This document shows, piece by piece, positions 19,937 through 30,770 of a DNA stretch of 64,000 bases. Position 1 is the first letter of the stretch, and every line of letters starts with the position of its first letter. This DNA comes from Tetraselmis striata (taxonomy: Eukaryota > Chlorophyta > Chlorodendrophyceae > Chlorodendrales > Chlorodendraceae): contig VCJN01001874.1 of assembly GCA_006384855.1 (NCBI GenBank), positions 1 through 64,000 of the forward strand, given 5' to 3'. A program made the position numbers and the translations under genes. Below the pieces are notes generated by a model. The model saw only the letters and a program-made list of their open reading frames with translations, had not been told where the DNA came from and ran no database searches.

Positions 19937-21240
19937 AGACACAGTATAGACACATCGCAAAGACTCACCTCACAATTAACATTAGAGGATAACGCGTTTG
20001 AACAAGGTTGGTTTTCGTATGAGCATCTACCACAGAGGTACGAGAAGTGCTAGACGTATGACCGCAGCAGATTGAAATTCCTAAAAACGTACGGGTACGA
20101 GTAACAGGAAGGATACGACCTAGAGTAATATATTGTTTATAACCGCTATCATCGATTAGGTGATAATAAAAATCCGTATTTTTATCGTTGTGCACCGGTA
20201 CGCATTCCTGTAAGTTTATCTAGTATGGAGGAATGTATTCCTATTTTTCATAATCTATTATGGGCAGTATATACACAATAGGAAAATGTCGAAAAGGAAA
20301 ATTATAAACACATTATCTAATCTAACCTATTATATTCTAATTGCCCGACATGTATCCTAATACACTAGTGAGTTAAAACTATGTCTGCCTGCGCTATAAA
20401 ATATATTCCTTCTTGGCAGTGATGATGGACATAGGAATCGAAATCACTTTCTGTGTAGTACTATCAACCCAGCGAGGAGCAGCCAACGGCGCTTATCTTG
20501 CAGCTTGGAAAATCCATAGCGTACGTATTCAATGAATTGCCGTATTTTTAGGCTTACAGACCCACGAATGCGAAAGCGGTACGCCCGTTTTAAACCTAAA
20601 GGCCAAACATGGAAAATGGAAAGGGGTTGCGTTGTTGTAAATGGTGTTTTTGGAACAAAGGTCTGGATGTCTAGATGTTATTAGAAGGTAATAACCAAAT
20701 TTGGTTTGTAGATGTATCAGAATATTACACGAATTTATCACGGACCAAAAATCGGCTATTCGCCCAATACGTACGCTGTGTTGCGGGATTGAAAATTGTG
20801 GAGAGTTATATGCAGCATTGGCGCACAGACTGTCATGAAAATGCCCAAGCATTGCAACAGTAGCATGCTTTGAAAGGGCTCAAACTTGCGCGTCATACAG
20901 CCCATGCATATGTTGACCGGCCCATCCACCATCGGGAGCGCGCGTGCACATTCGATGGACGGTAGCTACACTGCTAACACGTTGCTTTCCTGTGCGTTGA
21001 CCGTTTTTCGGTGGTTCTAGCCATGTGTCAAACAACGCCATTGCCGAAAAACATGTTTTCAAGTGCCATAAACGGACCAAATTGCTGGCGTGCATGCACC
21101 GAAACGCCAGGCTCCATGGCCATGTAGCCCCATGGCTTGGGCAACAAGGCAAGGATACGCGCGGATTTCTTTGTGCAAAGACGTATGTGGAGTGATGTAT
21201 GCCTATTTATGCCTCGTTCCATATGTTAGTAGGGGGCTGA
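19937..21240. other. No gene recognised
   Basis: AT-richer than its surroundings up to about 20860. Two overlapping opposite frames (20529-20852 minus, 20675-20863 plus) have ordinary amino-acid composition but no motif, and one must be a shadow of the other. Confidence 0.5.
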
Positions 21241-22200
21241 GACGATGCTAAATGTTGTAAGACATCCAACACATCTTTGGGAAACCTGTAAGCCCCTTGC
21301 TTTGCTAACGAGTGCTCGGCATCGTACGACCTGTATGCGAGGTTACTACGGGTATGTACGTGATGGCATTACATGCCATCGGGCGGTTGCGGGCCGCTTT
21401 TATCTATACAATAAGCAACGAAGAGGCACCGGTGTGGGCGCGTTATGAATCGCCGGCATCGTTAGCACGCAATTAAACCTGGGGTATATATGTCCATGCG
21501 TCGCATCGTCTTATGCGTCAAACCCGTTGCCACAGTTTGGTGTGGGTGTCCCCGTGGGGGTTGTTGCCGGGCTGCACATTATGATGCAATTACGCACCCG
21601 AGCGAGTATTTCCCACTGCCCGCCGATTGGCCCGGATTCATGCCATGCCTGAGCGGTTCCTAGAACACTGCCCTGCGTGTGGCGGTGAATCTGAGACTAT
21701 CGAACATATGTTGGTGGAGTGACCGCGGTGGGGGTATCGCCGTCATATTTTTTGCTTGTTAGTTCCGGAGTTAGGGGATTTTATTAGTAGTCAGGTTACA
21801 GCGTCAACACCCGAGGACTTAACTGCCTTTATTTTGGGCGTGGTCCCCCCCTCCCTTCACGGGCCCCTGGATTTTCCTGGGAATGGGAAAATTTTCAAGC
21901 CATGGCGTCGGGCCCTCCCTCTCGTTGCCTTCTTTGTTGCACATGTATCGCACTCCCGAAATGCTTTGCTCCGCGGGTTGGGGCTTGCCCCAACTCGCAT
22001 TACTCGATTAGGCCGACGCCCAAACGGGTAGGGCGGACCTTTCGTGGTCAGTGCCCGGTATTTTGATGGCAGTGTTTTAGACGGTGATCCAACAGTGTTG
22101 GAAATTCCCTCACTGGCCTCTATTTAGTCTTGCAGAGTGCTTCGGCAATTTGCTCTGTGACTCTAATTTAGTGTCACCTACCCAAGGCTTTCCGTAAAAG
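21241..22200 (+). pseudogene. LINE C-terminal zinc-finger region, second copy
   Basis: Best-preserved copy of the LINE family that also occupies 1.6-10.5 kb. Around 21640-22031 it reads ERFLEHCPACGGESETIEHM, then LVE, a stop, PRWGYRRH, and after a shift LVPELGDFISSQVTASTPED and LGRRPNG with a stop at 22029-22031. The CPxCGG.ETIEH...C pattern is the zinc-finger found after RT in many LINEs. The stop near 21720 and the frame change show decay. It ends about 170 bp before the Harbinger element. Confidence 0.6.
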
Positions 22201-22371
22201 GATTGCTGCCCAAACGGCCGTCGTAGAGACGCTGCAAGGGTTTCACTGCCAGTCCTGTCCCGGGGACGAAAAAGAACAAAAAAGCTACGTTTACTGTAAG
22301 TATTGATATCGTAATATGGGGGTACCAGTACTGCTTCTTCCGTTGGATTATTTATATACATTTATATATTA

Positions 22372-22410
22372 GAGGCATATCATACGGACATCGCGTCATC
22401 AGATAATCCT
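22372..22410 (+). repeat. Harbinger left TIR
   Basis: Perfect complement of 26395-26433. It includes GCGTCATCAGATAATCC. The core TGTCATCAGATA recurs internally at 22514-22525, probably as a transposase-binding subterminal repeat. Confidence 0.95.
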
Positions 22411-22638
22411 TGTCATCATCTACCGTTCGCGCACCGCGGGCTGCCACGTCGACAACGCTAACGCATGACAAGAGATGTGATTCATACGGACAAACATCAA
22501 GATTCGTTGGTCTGTCATCAGATATCGAAAGAAATCGGCCGCCGCTTCTAGTTCCGCCGCCGCCATCGAGCCCGCAAACACCATTTTTTCCCTCGTGTCT
22601 CTCGCCCCGTCCCTCCCGCCCATCCACATTGGACAGTC

Positions 22639-24000
22639 ATGGAGCGTCCCAACTTTGCCGTAGACGAAGTTGGAGGGCTTGCACTTACCTACGGCAACGC
22701 GCAGTCGGAGGGCAACGCGTTTCCTCGGATGCTGGCCGTTGCCGGGGCCGCACTGGACATAGACATGGACACACCGCATACAGACGAAACGTACACCGAT
22801 GAGGAGGACAACGGGGCCACGCCCCATGGCAACGCGGGCGCACGCCATCCGAACCGTGCAGGCAACGAGAAGCGCGACAGGGATCAGGCACTGCGCCGGC
22901 TGTCGCAGTACTCGGACGGCGTGTTTCGGCGCCGTTTCAAGCTCACCAGGAAGCGGTTCTGGAGCTTGCTTGACGTGCTGCGACCGGACCTGGAGCTGGA
23001 CGACCTCGGCCAGCGTAAGGCCCGGAACTCCTCGGGCTCCCCAGTGCCGCCGGAGTGCAAACTTGCCGTGACGCTGAGGTGGCTGGCGGGCAGCAACTTC
23101 GCCGACGCCGAGGACCTTTACGGTGTCGGTACAACAACTGTGTACTCCACCTGCATTTGGCCGGTAGTGGAGGCCATCAACAACCGCTGCAAAACTCCTT
23201 TCCGACCCTTTAACCAAGAAGACTTACAACGTCTTGCTGACGAAATGACCCAGCGCAGCGGGAACACTCTCCCTGGGTGCATAGGGGCGTTGGACGGGAT
23301 GGCAGTGCACATTGGGCAGCCCAACGCCAAGAAGGTAAAGAATGTGAAGCACTACCGGAATAGGAAAAAATTCTTTAGTATCAACTTGCAGGCAGTAGCT
23401 GACGCTCACCGCAGGATTATCTACTATGACCTTTCTACTGCTGGCAGCACGCACGACAGCTTGGCATGGAAGATGTCCCCTCTGGGTCGGGCATTGGATG
23501 GCAAGGGCTTACCCGATGGGTTTTGGATTGCTGGGGACGATGCATATGTCTGCTCCGACTACCTCATCACTCCTCACTCTACAAGCGCAATCAGGAGGGC
23601 AGGCAAGGACGGCGTCTACCTGGACAACTTCAACTTCTACCAGAGCCGCATCCGCATCAACATCGAGTGCGCTTTTGGACTCCTGGTGGCGAAGTTTGGC
23701 ATCCTGCGCCGGGCTATGACCGGCACAATGGAGCACAACGCTGCTGTGGTGAATGCCTGCATTCATGTGCATAACATGGGGGTAGATGACAACATGCCCT
23801 TTTCTGCCCCGCTGTCAAGAGACATTATGATTGGGGACCGCTTGAAACCCCTGAGGCAGGACCAGGTCACCGTTGCCCCAAGGTCTATGCGAAAGCATCC
23901 CAAGACATCGATGCGTGACCGCCTCACACAGCACCTGCGGGATCTTGGCCGTGCCAGGCCAACATACCAGCGCCAAACTCGCGGGGTGGCAAAGAAGTAA
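22639..24000 (+). CDS. PIF/Harbinger DDE transposase (HARBI1-like)
   Basis: 453 residues from ATG at 22639, uninterrupted. It catalyses cut-and-paste transposition by an RNase H-fold DDE nuclease (DDE_Tnp_4 family). Residues 97-180 form the helical N-terminal region (RRRFKLTRKRFWSLLDVLRP, TTTVYSTCIWPVVEAI). The catalytic domain has CIGALDGMAVHI with D219, FFSINLQAVADAHRRIIYYD with the usual GSTHDS following, GDDAYVCSDYLITP with D300, and INIECAFGLLVAKFGILRR with E343. All three acidic residues are present and the length is in the family range. An acidic stretch at 49-58 precedes the fold. Nuclear entry is expected to need the partner protein encoded convergently, whose gene ends 80 bp away. 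Intactness suggests activity, which is inference. Confidence 0.93.
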   Translation: MERPNFAVDEVGGLALTYGNAQSEGNAFPRMLAVAGAALDIDMDTPHTDETYTDEEDNGATPHGNAGARHPNRAGNEKRDRDQALRRLSQYSDGVFRRRFKLTRKRFWSLLDVLRPDLELDDLGQRKARNSSGSPVPPECKLAVTLRWLAGSNFADAEDLYGVGTTTVYSTCIWPVVEAINNRCKTPFRPFNQEDLQRLADEMTQRSGNTLPGCIGALDGMAVHIGQPNAKKVKNVKHYRNRKKFFSINLQAVADAHRRIIYYDLSTAGSTHDSLAWKMSPLGRALDGKGLPDGFWIAGDDAYVCSDYLITPHSTSAIRRAGKDGVYLDNFNFYQSRIRINIECAFGLLVAKFGILRRAMTGTMEHNAAVVNACIHVHNMGVDDNMPFSAPLSRDIMIGDRLKPLRQDQVTVAPRSMRKHPKTSMRDRLTQHLRDLGRARPTYQRQTRGVAKK

Positions 24001-24079
24001 ATTGTAAGATTTTTATTACAAGTTGTAGTCCAACCTACTGTGGTCATTGCCAATCATTGCATATTACTGCATGAAAAAC

Positions 24080-26169
24080 CTAGTCTAGCCCAAGCATACA
24101 ACGAATTCTCGCAGCAGCAGCCTGCTTCATGTCCTCCGGCAGGGACTGGCTCTCTGCCACCCGCATCAATGCATCAAACTCATGGTTTTTACCACCTTCG
24201 CTGCCTGCTCGCATGCTTGACTCCTCCTTATCCGTTTGTACATTTAGGGCGCGAGCGATGGCAGTGCGCAAGGGGTCTTCTGTGAAGGTGGCGCCGCTAC
24301 TATTGGTCGAGTGGTTTCTGCTGCAGAACAACAAATCCGGGAGGGCGGGGCCAACACTCAGATATATATACGCAGATACACAGCAGCCCAGCCATGTAAA
24401 CTTTGTGCGCACAGCTGCACGTAGATATATACACAGATCCACAGCCGCCCAGGCATATAAACTTACCTCTTCCTCCGTGGTTTCTTTGCCACCGGCTCGT
24501 CTGCCGGCTCGCCGTCGCTCAGACAGATCTCCGTAGCCAACTGAGCAGTGGGAGGCAGCTCTTTGCCGACAACGTCCCACATGTCCGTACTGTCCAAGAA
24601 CTCCCATGCATACAACCTAGGCAAATGTGCAGCGCAACGGTGCCAGATAATTTCAGTATATTTAGGCAATCAAGATGGGCAGCGGCCAGTCATGGGCAGC
24701 GCACTCACACATCAAGGCGCCCTGCAACAAAATTAAGCTTGGGGAGCTGCTCTCCATCTGCATTCTGACCGCTGCGGTTGTATGCAGACTGCTTGTCGTT
24801 CAAGACGGCTTTTAAATCGCCGAACCAGTCTGTAAGCGTGCAATGCGGGCCATCAGTAAGAACGACACAGGCAAGAGACACCCACACGCGGCTAAGGTAA
24901 GGTAGGGAACTCACTCCGCAAAGTGGCATCAGATCTGTGGCACTGGGGAGCCTGGCCAGGGTCAATAGCACATAGTTCTTGGGTGCCATCCTCGCGCTCC
25001 AGGAAAATGTTGACAGGCTGGAAATCTTGGTCGTTAAAGACCGCCTCAACAATGAACCAGGGATGGACACGGGATTGCTTGTCGTCCAACTGCCCTCTGT
25101 TAGTGACCCACACTGTCAAGCTGTCCACAGCGTCCTTGCACTTGTCGTCTGTGATGGCGTGCACCAGACGGCAAATCTCATATGCCTTCACAGGGGGGGC
25201 CCTGCCTGCACCTGTGGCCTCCGCGATCGGGGCTTTTCCGGCAGCAGCACGGTACTCCGGGTTGGCATCATGGGGGCTGTCGTTGCCTGCTGCGTCCGTT
25301 GCGTCCTTGCCGGCTGTCCTGCCTCCACCCCGGCGCTTGCGCTGCGCTTCTGCGTTGCGCCACTTCCTCCTAGCATCCCTGGCTTGATACCAGGCTTCGC
25401 TCATCGCCTGGTCGAAGCCCTTAGGCGGCTTCCGGGCCAGACTGTTGATCTCCGCCCCCTCCTTCCAGGCAAGCAGGAGGTCGTTCTGCCCGCGCATCGC
25501 ATTGGGTGGCAGCAACGCCTGGGGCACTTGTTCCTCGCCGTGCGGCGGGCTGATGCTCACCGCCGTAGTTTTCCCTGGACTGGCAGTTGCAAGTTTGCCA
25601 CACCCACAGTCATTGGGGTCCTCGCTCCCGTTGGCCGCGGCAGCGCACATGGCATGGAAGTGCCCCTGGCACGTCCGGCAGCGGTGCTGCGACTTCGCCA
25701 CCTCGATGAGCTCGCCCACCCGGCAAGGGAGCACCGAGCAGGGCGTGAATCCCTCCGGGACATCACGCGGGGGATCTTCCTCCGCCGCCTGGTCCCTAGG
25801 CATGTCGGGGTCGACCTCCTCCGCTGTCCGCATGAAGGCGTCGTCGTCCAGGTCCGCCGGCAGCTTGCACTTCCCGCGCCCGCGGCCCGAACGATGCGGC
25901 GGAGCGGCAGCCGCCTGCACCTCTGGGGTAGCGGCAGGAGGACCACGCGCGGGCGGGCGAGACGGGCGCAGCGCGGTGGCGGCGGGCGAGGCGCCAGGGC
26001 TGCAGCCGCTGCGCCCCGCCAGTGCACGGGCCTTCGCGCGTAGCTCCCGCGGCGAAACCGTGAACCCAGGGGCAACAAGACCCCCCGTAGTGCGGGGAGG
26101 GGGGGTCTCCCATGTGGGTACGCCCCGCCTGGGTGTCCGTTGCGGAGATTGCTCGGTGGAGCCTGCCAT
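24080..26169 (-). CDS. Harbinger partner protein, four exons, Cys/His cluster
   Basis: Second gene of the element. Exons inferred from splice sites and phase: 26169-24915, 24829-24709, 24616-24467, 24320-24080. Together they total 1767 nt, 588 residues, with all junctions in phase. The start MAGSTEQSPQRTPRRG was chosen because upstream sequence is the palindrome at 26237-26334. Order: Pro/Ala-rich region; a Cys/His cluster (CSVLPC, HRCRTCQGHFHAMC, DCGCGK) likely to bind zinc; a basic stretch (RRKWRNAEAQRKRRGGGR); a globular region (AYEICRLVHAITDDKCKDAV, HPWFIVEAVF); WFGDLKAVLNDKQSAYNRSG; LYAWEFLDSTDMWDVVG; a basic KKPRRKR likely nuclear signal; and a Met/Ala-rich end. In known Harbingers the partner is Myb/SANT-like and carries the transposase to DNA and nucleus. 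A SANT fold is not evident here, so the role is by position. Confidence 0.75.
24321..24466 (-). repeat. Tandem duplication within partner-gene intron 3
   Basis: About 45 bp around GATATATACACAGATCC...CAGGCATATAAACTTA (24421-24466) is repeated with changes at 24360-24407. The duplication includes the 5' splice-site region, giving a possible decoy donor. Confidence 0.55.
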
Positions 26170-26236
26170 GGCGTCGGCGGGTGCCGGGCAGGTGGGTAGA
26201 CTGGGCGAAAATGTTTTGAAAATGGGCTGGCCGAGG

Positions 26237-26334
26237 CCGCTATCTGATGACGCGTGTATACTGTACACGGGGGCATTTCCATTTGGAAATGCCCCCGTGT
26301 ACAGTATACACGCGGGTCTGTCATCAGATAGCGG
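26237..26334. repeat. 98-bp near-perfect palindrome inside the Harbinger right end
   Basis: Arms starting CCGCTATCTGATGAC pair through GTGTATACTGTACACGGGGG and GCATTTC. One arm has about six extra bases (AGACCC), and the centre is only a few bases. The outer part of each arm repeats the ATCTGATGAC core of the element's own TIR. Confidence 0.85.
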
Positions 26335-26394
26335 CGCGGGGCATGTCATCAGTTACGACGTGGCACGCTCCGGTGCGAGTATTTATCCGATGAC

Positions 26395-26433
26395 AGGATT
26401 ATCTGATGACGCGATGTCCGTATGATATGCCTC
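26395..26433 (-). repeat. Harbinger right TIR
   Basis: Perfect complement of 22372-22410. Followed by TTA. Confidence 0.95.
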
Positions 26434-26908
26434 TTATATTCGTAACGTAAAGCTGGTAGACAGGCGCAAGGTTTCATGGCACCCTGGCCTGCGATAGCAG
26501 CAGCAGAGCAGAATCGCCTTACCAGTAGCACGTACCCGTACGGGTACTAATCCTTGGCGCGAATGCCGAGCAAGCCCCCGCGACGCGCGCCACCAGTGCG
26601 GGGAGTAGATATAAATGGTTGTAGCAGCGGCGATGCAGTGGCATCAAAGTATCCAACCTCCCACAGGCCTTCCACACCCCATTCTCTCATACCAAGCAAG
26701 CCAACGTGACCAGTTTAACGTGACTAGCGTAGCGTGGACGCAATCACATACGGATACACTCTCTGAACTAAGTTGAGCGGAAACTGTCTGCTCTGCTTAT
26801 ATGTCCGAGTAATTAGGGAGCCCACTCTTAGTTGCGGCCGTTTCCGAAGCGCGGACAGCATCATCACTTCTGCTCGGTGTCGTCTTGTTAGCTACGGAAC
26901 GTGACAGT
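26434..26908. other. No gene recognised
   Basis: Flank of the Harbinger element. Contains the GTAC-rich palindromic stretch ACGTACCCGTACGGGTACTA near 26530. Confidence 0.5.
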
Positions 26909-27349
26909 ATGCCAGCCCAGCGGTCCTGCTCTCTACGCTGTGACGTCTCGCCAAACAGTCCCGCACTTCCGGCTGTGAGGACGCCGCGCAGCAGTGTGAA
27001 GAGTGACTGCAGGTCGGTGGACGAGATGCCCCGAAGCTGCTGGTCGTTTTCAGAGAATGTGTCTGCTGCCGGCCGAGCTCCCCCCGCCAGTCCAGATGAC
27101 GACAGGCGAGATGACTGCCTGGCTGAGGATACGGATAGCAGCGATGGTTGGGCAGAATGGGCGGCAAAGCTCGCGGAGTACAGCCAAGCCAAGGCTGACC
27201 TCACGAAACTGGCTAACATCGCCACTTCGTCAGGAGATGTCGAGGCGGACGAAGCCTTCTGGGTGGACCTTCAGAGGATGCGACGCAAAATCACGCCCAC
27301 GGCGATGCGCTCCACGCACGATCTATCGGACCTCCTTCCTCACGACTAA
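26909..27349 (+). CDS. Hypothetical acidic ORF
   Basis: From ATG at 26909, about 146 residues ending at a stop at 27347-27349. The N-terminal half is Ser/Arg/Pro-rich. The C-terminal half is acidic and helical: DTDSSDGWAEWAAKLAEYSQ, AKADLTKLANI, DEAFWVDLQRMRRKI. The composition of the C-terminal half is more protein-like than that of surrounding frames, which is the only support. A minus-strand frame overlaps it. It could be one exon of a longer gene or a transposon remnant. No family recognised. Confidence 0.3.
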   Translation: MPAQRSCSLRCDVSPNSPALPAVRTPRSSVKSDCRSVDEMPRSCWSFSENVSAAGRAPPASPDDDRRDDCLAEDTDSSDGWAEWAAKLAEYSQAKADLTKLANIATSSGDVEADEAFWVDLQRMRRKITPTAMRSTHDLSDLLPHD

Positions 27350-29398
27350 TCGATCAGCACTCAGGAAGTAGTGCAACCAGTATGTAGCGCGACATGAAAG
27401 TAGCGTCGCAACAGCACAACAGGAAAGAGCGACTAACGTAGCATATACTGGGGACCTTCTGCGTGAGTCAGGTCGGTACCCCGTTTGGTCCGGACTGTAC
27501 AGACAATATAGAAACTAGCTTTCCCCAGGGGTCTTCCCACTCGTCTCCTTGAAGGGGCGCATGAAGCTTGCGCCGTTGCGAAGCTGTCTCCCTTGTCTGC
27601 GGTTCGTGACCATTGTAGAAAACCTGTAACGCCTATCCCGCCACAGGCACCCGCAACGCACCGTCTCGCCCCCTCCCGCGCCCCGGCGACTGCCAGCCAA
27701 TGGAGTGGCTCAGCTTATGAGCTAATCCTCCCGACCCAGCATAGGCGGCGTCGCCGCCCGCAATGGCGATTTTCACCCGATCAAGAGTCCGATTTCTGAC
27801 TGCCGGAACCAAGTGTCAGGAATTTAGTTTCTGCCGAAATTATTCGCAAAGCAGTACCGCAGGTACTCGTATTACAAATTTGTGACATCCGAGCGCGCAC
27901 GATGTCAGTGCCATTGATTTCGCATATATAGACCCTAAACACATACGGCACATGCACTTGAAAGACCCGATTTTGCTGCCACGATGTTGCGACTGGTGTG
28001 TGCTCACGTGCACGAGGGATACAGAGTGAGTCTCTCCCGGCATGTCAGGATGGGAGCCCATGGGGTCCGACAGGTCACGCGCAGTTGCGACGGTATTCGC
28101 TACCTGTCAATTAAAAACGCGTATATGAGGTAACAACTGTGTTCAGCATCCCTGCGCCATGGCGCTAGCAAATGTTGGATGGGCACAACATGCCGACGGC
28201 CAGCCTGGTGCATTGGAGATTAGTTTGACCGAGCGAGCGGGCAGTCATGCAGAACAGTACACTCTTCTGTCTGCGGCTTCGTAAATCCTTTGTGTGTGTA
28301 TGGGGGCCGGGGGGGGGGGGGGGGGGAGGGCAGGATGGACGGCAGCTCCTACCGCTTACCCGTACGAGTCGAACTACCACATCGCTTGCATCGACATTGA
28401 GGGGTAGACGTCTGGTGGGAGAGAATGCCGAAAACACACAGGCAGAGGAAGGTGGTGATGCTGAATGACGCAGCCATTTGAGGCCGCCTGTAGCGGGCTG
28501 CTGTCAGGCTGCGAGGAACGGAATCCGGGTACAGGTTAAACAAAATGTCCAAGCCTCTGTTGCCCAGCCGAGTGCAAAGCCCCCTGGCAGACGAGAGACA
28601 GCGCCGCTGAGCCACCATCATGACTACCAGGGATGGTCTCTCGGCGCCACATCTGGTTCATCTAGGCCGCTGCTACAGACCGTAAATGCGCCGCCCCCCC
28701 CCCCCCCCCCCCCCAACACAGACACAGAAACATACAGTTTCACCCAGCGAGAACGCCAGACAGTCGCCAGTATGCATGGTCATGTACACGGCTCGATGTG
28801 GGCTTCAGCATATTGTTCACAAACAAGTCATCGGTGAGCCCTCCTGACTCGCGCACCAGGCCGATCACACCACACCCACACTGCGCCCTCCGCCCCCAGT
28901 GCCCTCATCGGGGGCCGCGGAAGGGTGCACACAAGGAGTCTGTGGGGTTTGGGGCGGGGCAAGCTTTCCTGCACGGCACCTCATGGTCGCCCCTAACGTG
29001 CAGGAGGCAGACTGCAGTGTCACCACCTGATAACCTTTCTGGAGCAGCACTAGCAGTGGCTGTCGGCAATGCATTGCTCGCGAGTCACTAATCGGTGATT
29101 TCAGCGGTGCCAATCACTATTACTGTTTTTCCTTTTCCTTTTTTTGGTGGTGGTGGTCGGGGGGGGGGGGGGGGGGGGAGGGGGGCTTAGCTAGGGAGGA
29201 TGGCGGCATGACCCTTGTTGTCGTGCAGGGCGGCATCTGGCAGCGGCCCGGATGATCTATGGCAGCACGGTCGCACTACACACCGCCGCAGCATGCTCTC
29301 CACACATGAGGGTGTGCGATAGCATGCAGGGGGTTTAGGATCTCCCGCTCGTTCTCACTTCCTTCCCATCACATCCAGTTCTCTCCCAGAGGGGCTCC
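27350..29398. other. No gene recognised; three homopolymer tracts
   Basis: Contains G runs at 28309-28326 and 29159-29178 and a C run at 28694-28714. Frames reading through them are Pro/Gly-rich. If the exons at 29.4-30.8 kb are real, the left part of this region is their 3' UTR. Confidence 0.5.
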
Positions 29399-30770
29399 TC
29401 ACCGCGCAGCAAGCTCCGCAAACAGCTCCGCATACATGCTGTCCTGCGGCTCCTGCATGGTGCTTGACGTGGGCCGGCGGTTCGGCCCAGGCACTGGCGC
29501 GCTGGGCAGGGAGGCAAACACCTCGTCGGCCGCCGAGGGGCCGATGACCATCGCCAGCAGCTCCTCATCCTCCGCGGTGGTGCCCAGCATGCTGCCGAAG
29601 TGGCAGTCCTCCGCCGTCGCTGCGGCAGTTCTGCCGCCGCCCCCTGATGTGGCGGTGGTGCTGGGCGCGGCAGCGGCGGCTTGCGGCCCCCCGCCGTGCA
29701 CCCAGTCCATCACCACCGTGTCCCACAGCAGCGCGTACTGCGAGGCACCCACGCGCCGCCCGGGTAGAGCCCGTCAGACCACGGCAACAACGCTCAATCG
29801 GCCATGACACGGCGGGCACGCAGACCATTCCGACAGAGAAGCACTCCAGAGACGAATGAGAATTATGCAATCATGAATGAATTCGACGCCCTAATTGCAC
29901 CTATCAATACACTATTGATTGTCGGATTAAACAAATGCCATTGTCACACCAGTCGACGATGTGCTGCAAACCCCCTGGAGGGCGGGTCCTACGTCCCTTC
30001 GTCCCTACCGGCTCTTGCCAACATATGATCTGGTCCGTTGCTCCATTCAATCGGGGGCATGCCCGGCCTGTATTCTAGCTCAACCCTGCCCCAAGAGCCA
30101 ACACGACTCTTCACATTAAGGGCGGTTAATACCTATGTTGCTAATTTGGTAGGGGCTGGGAAGGGATGGAGGAGGCACGGACCTGCCCCTGCAGCTGCGC
30201 CTCCACCTCCTCCCAAGTTCCGTCGATGCGCAGCTCAATCGGAACGTTGCACAGCGGGTGCTCCGGCCACCCCACCTCCGCCGAGCAGCGGCGGCGGGGC
30301 CGCGGCGGCGCGGGCTTGCGCGCCTCCGCAGGCTGCCCCCCGCCTGCCCCGGCCGCCGCTGCGCTCAGGTCGCGCGCGTTGTCGAACGAGTGGCGCCGGC
30401 GCAGCGCAGGCCGGCGGGAGTTGCCCAGCAGGCCGCGGATAAACGAGGGGCGGCGGATGGGCTGCGGTGGCGCGCTCGTGCTGGCCGGGCTGAGCCGTGG
30501 CATGCTCTTGATGTGCGGCAGGTGGCGCTCCTGCGGCACCCCGTGGCTGCTCCGCTCCGCGCTGGACATCCAGTAGTCGTGGCCGGCTCGGCCGCTGCCG
30601 CCTGCGGGCTCTCCGCTTAAAGTCTGGCGCGGCGTTCTGGCGCCCTCCAGCGCCGCTGTCATCCAGTCCCCATGCTCGCCAACCAGTAGCATCGGTAGGC
30701 GCTGCCCCTGCTGGCCACCGCTGCTGGCTGCCTCGCCTGTGGAGCCGGATGGCCCATCGAACAACGTGAC
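29399..30770 (-). CDS. Two-exon coding segment, possible C-terminus of a larger gene
   Basis: Exon 30770-30183 (196 codons) follows an acceptor TGTGTGGCAG and ends at a donor GTCCGT. Exon 29737-29399 follows CCTCGCAG and ends at a stop. Both junctions are phase 0. The protein reads VTLFDGPSGSTGEAASSGGQ, a Ser/Pro/Arg-rich middle (RRPSFIRGLLGNS, RRRHSFDNARDL), PIELRIDGTWEEVEAQLQGQ joined to YALLWDTVVMDWVHGGG, and an acidic end (TAEDEELLAMVIG, QDSMYAELFAELAAR). I do not recognise the domain. The final DSMY-x-E block recalls the DSSMY end of FIG4-type SAC phosphatases. The exons are on the same strand as the SAC gene 20 kb away with matching phase, so it may be that gene's C-terminus. Confidence 0.45.

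Larger units (their letters stand above)
22372..26433. mobile_element. PIF/Harbinger transposon, apparently complete
   Basis: A 4.06-kb unit with perfect 39-bp terminal inverted repeats (22372-22410 and 26395-26433) starting GAGGCATATCATACGG. The match continues about seven bases inward past a one-base gap. It is flanked by TTA on both sides (22369-22371 and 26434-26436), the usual Harbinger target duplication; the wider TATATT is also repeated. Inside are an intact DDE transposase on + and a four-exon partner gene on minus, tail to tail, the standard two-gene layout. Perfect ends, intact genes and preserved target duplication suggest recent movement. Confidence 0.9.

Noticed and set aside
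22420..23217. 265-residue minus-strand ORF
   Set aside because: Antisense to the transposase, which has a full DDE triad on the plus strand.
24979..26043. 354-residue + ORF
   Set aside because: Antisense shadow of the partner gene. The minus-strand gene has in-phase exons and a coherent order.
25445..26425. 326-residue + ORF
   Set aside because: Antisense to exon 1 of the Harbinger partner gene and runs through the palindrome. No domain.
26395..26434. 6-bp TATATT as the Harbinger target duplication
   Set aside because: TATATT does flank the element, but the family rule of a 3-bp TTA with ends GAGGCAT explains the same bases. The longer match may be chance in AT-rich flanks.
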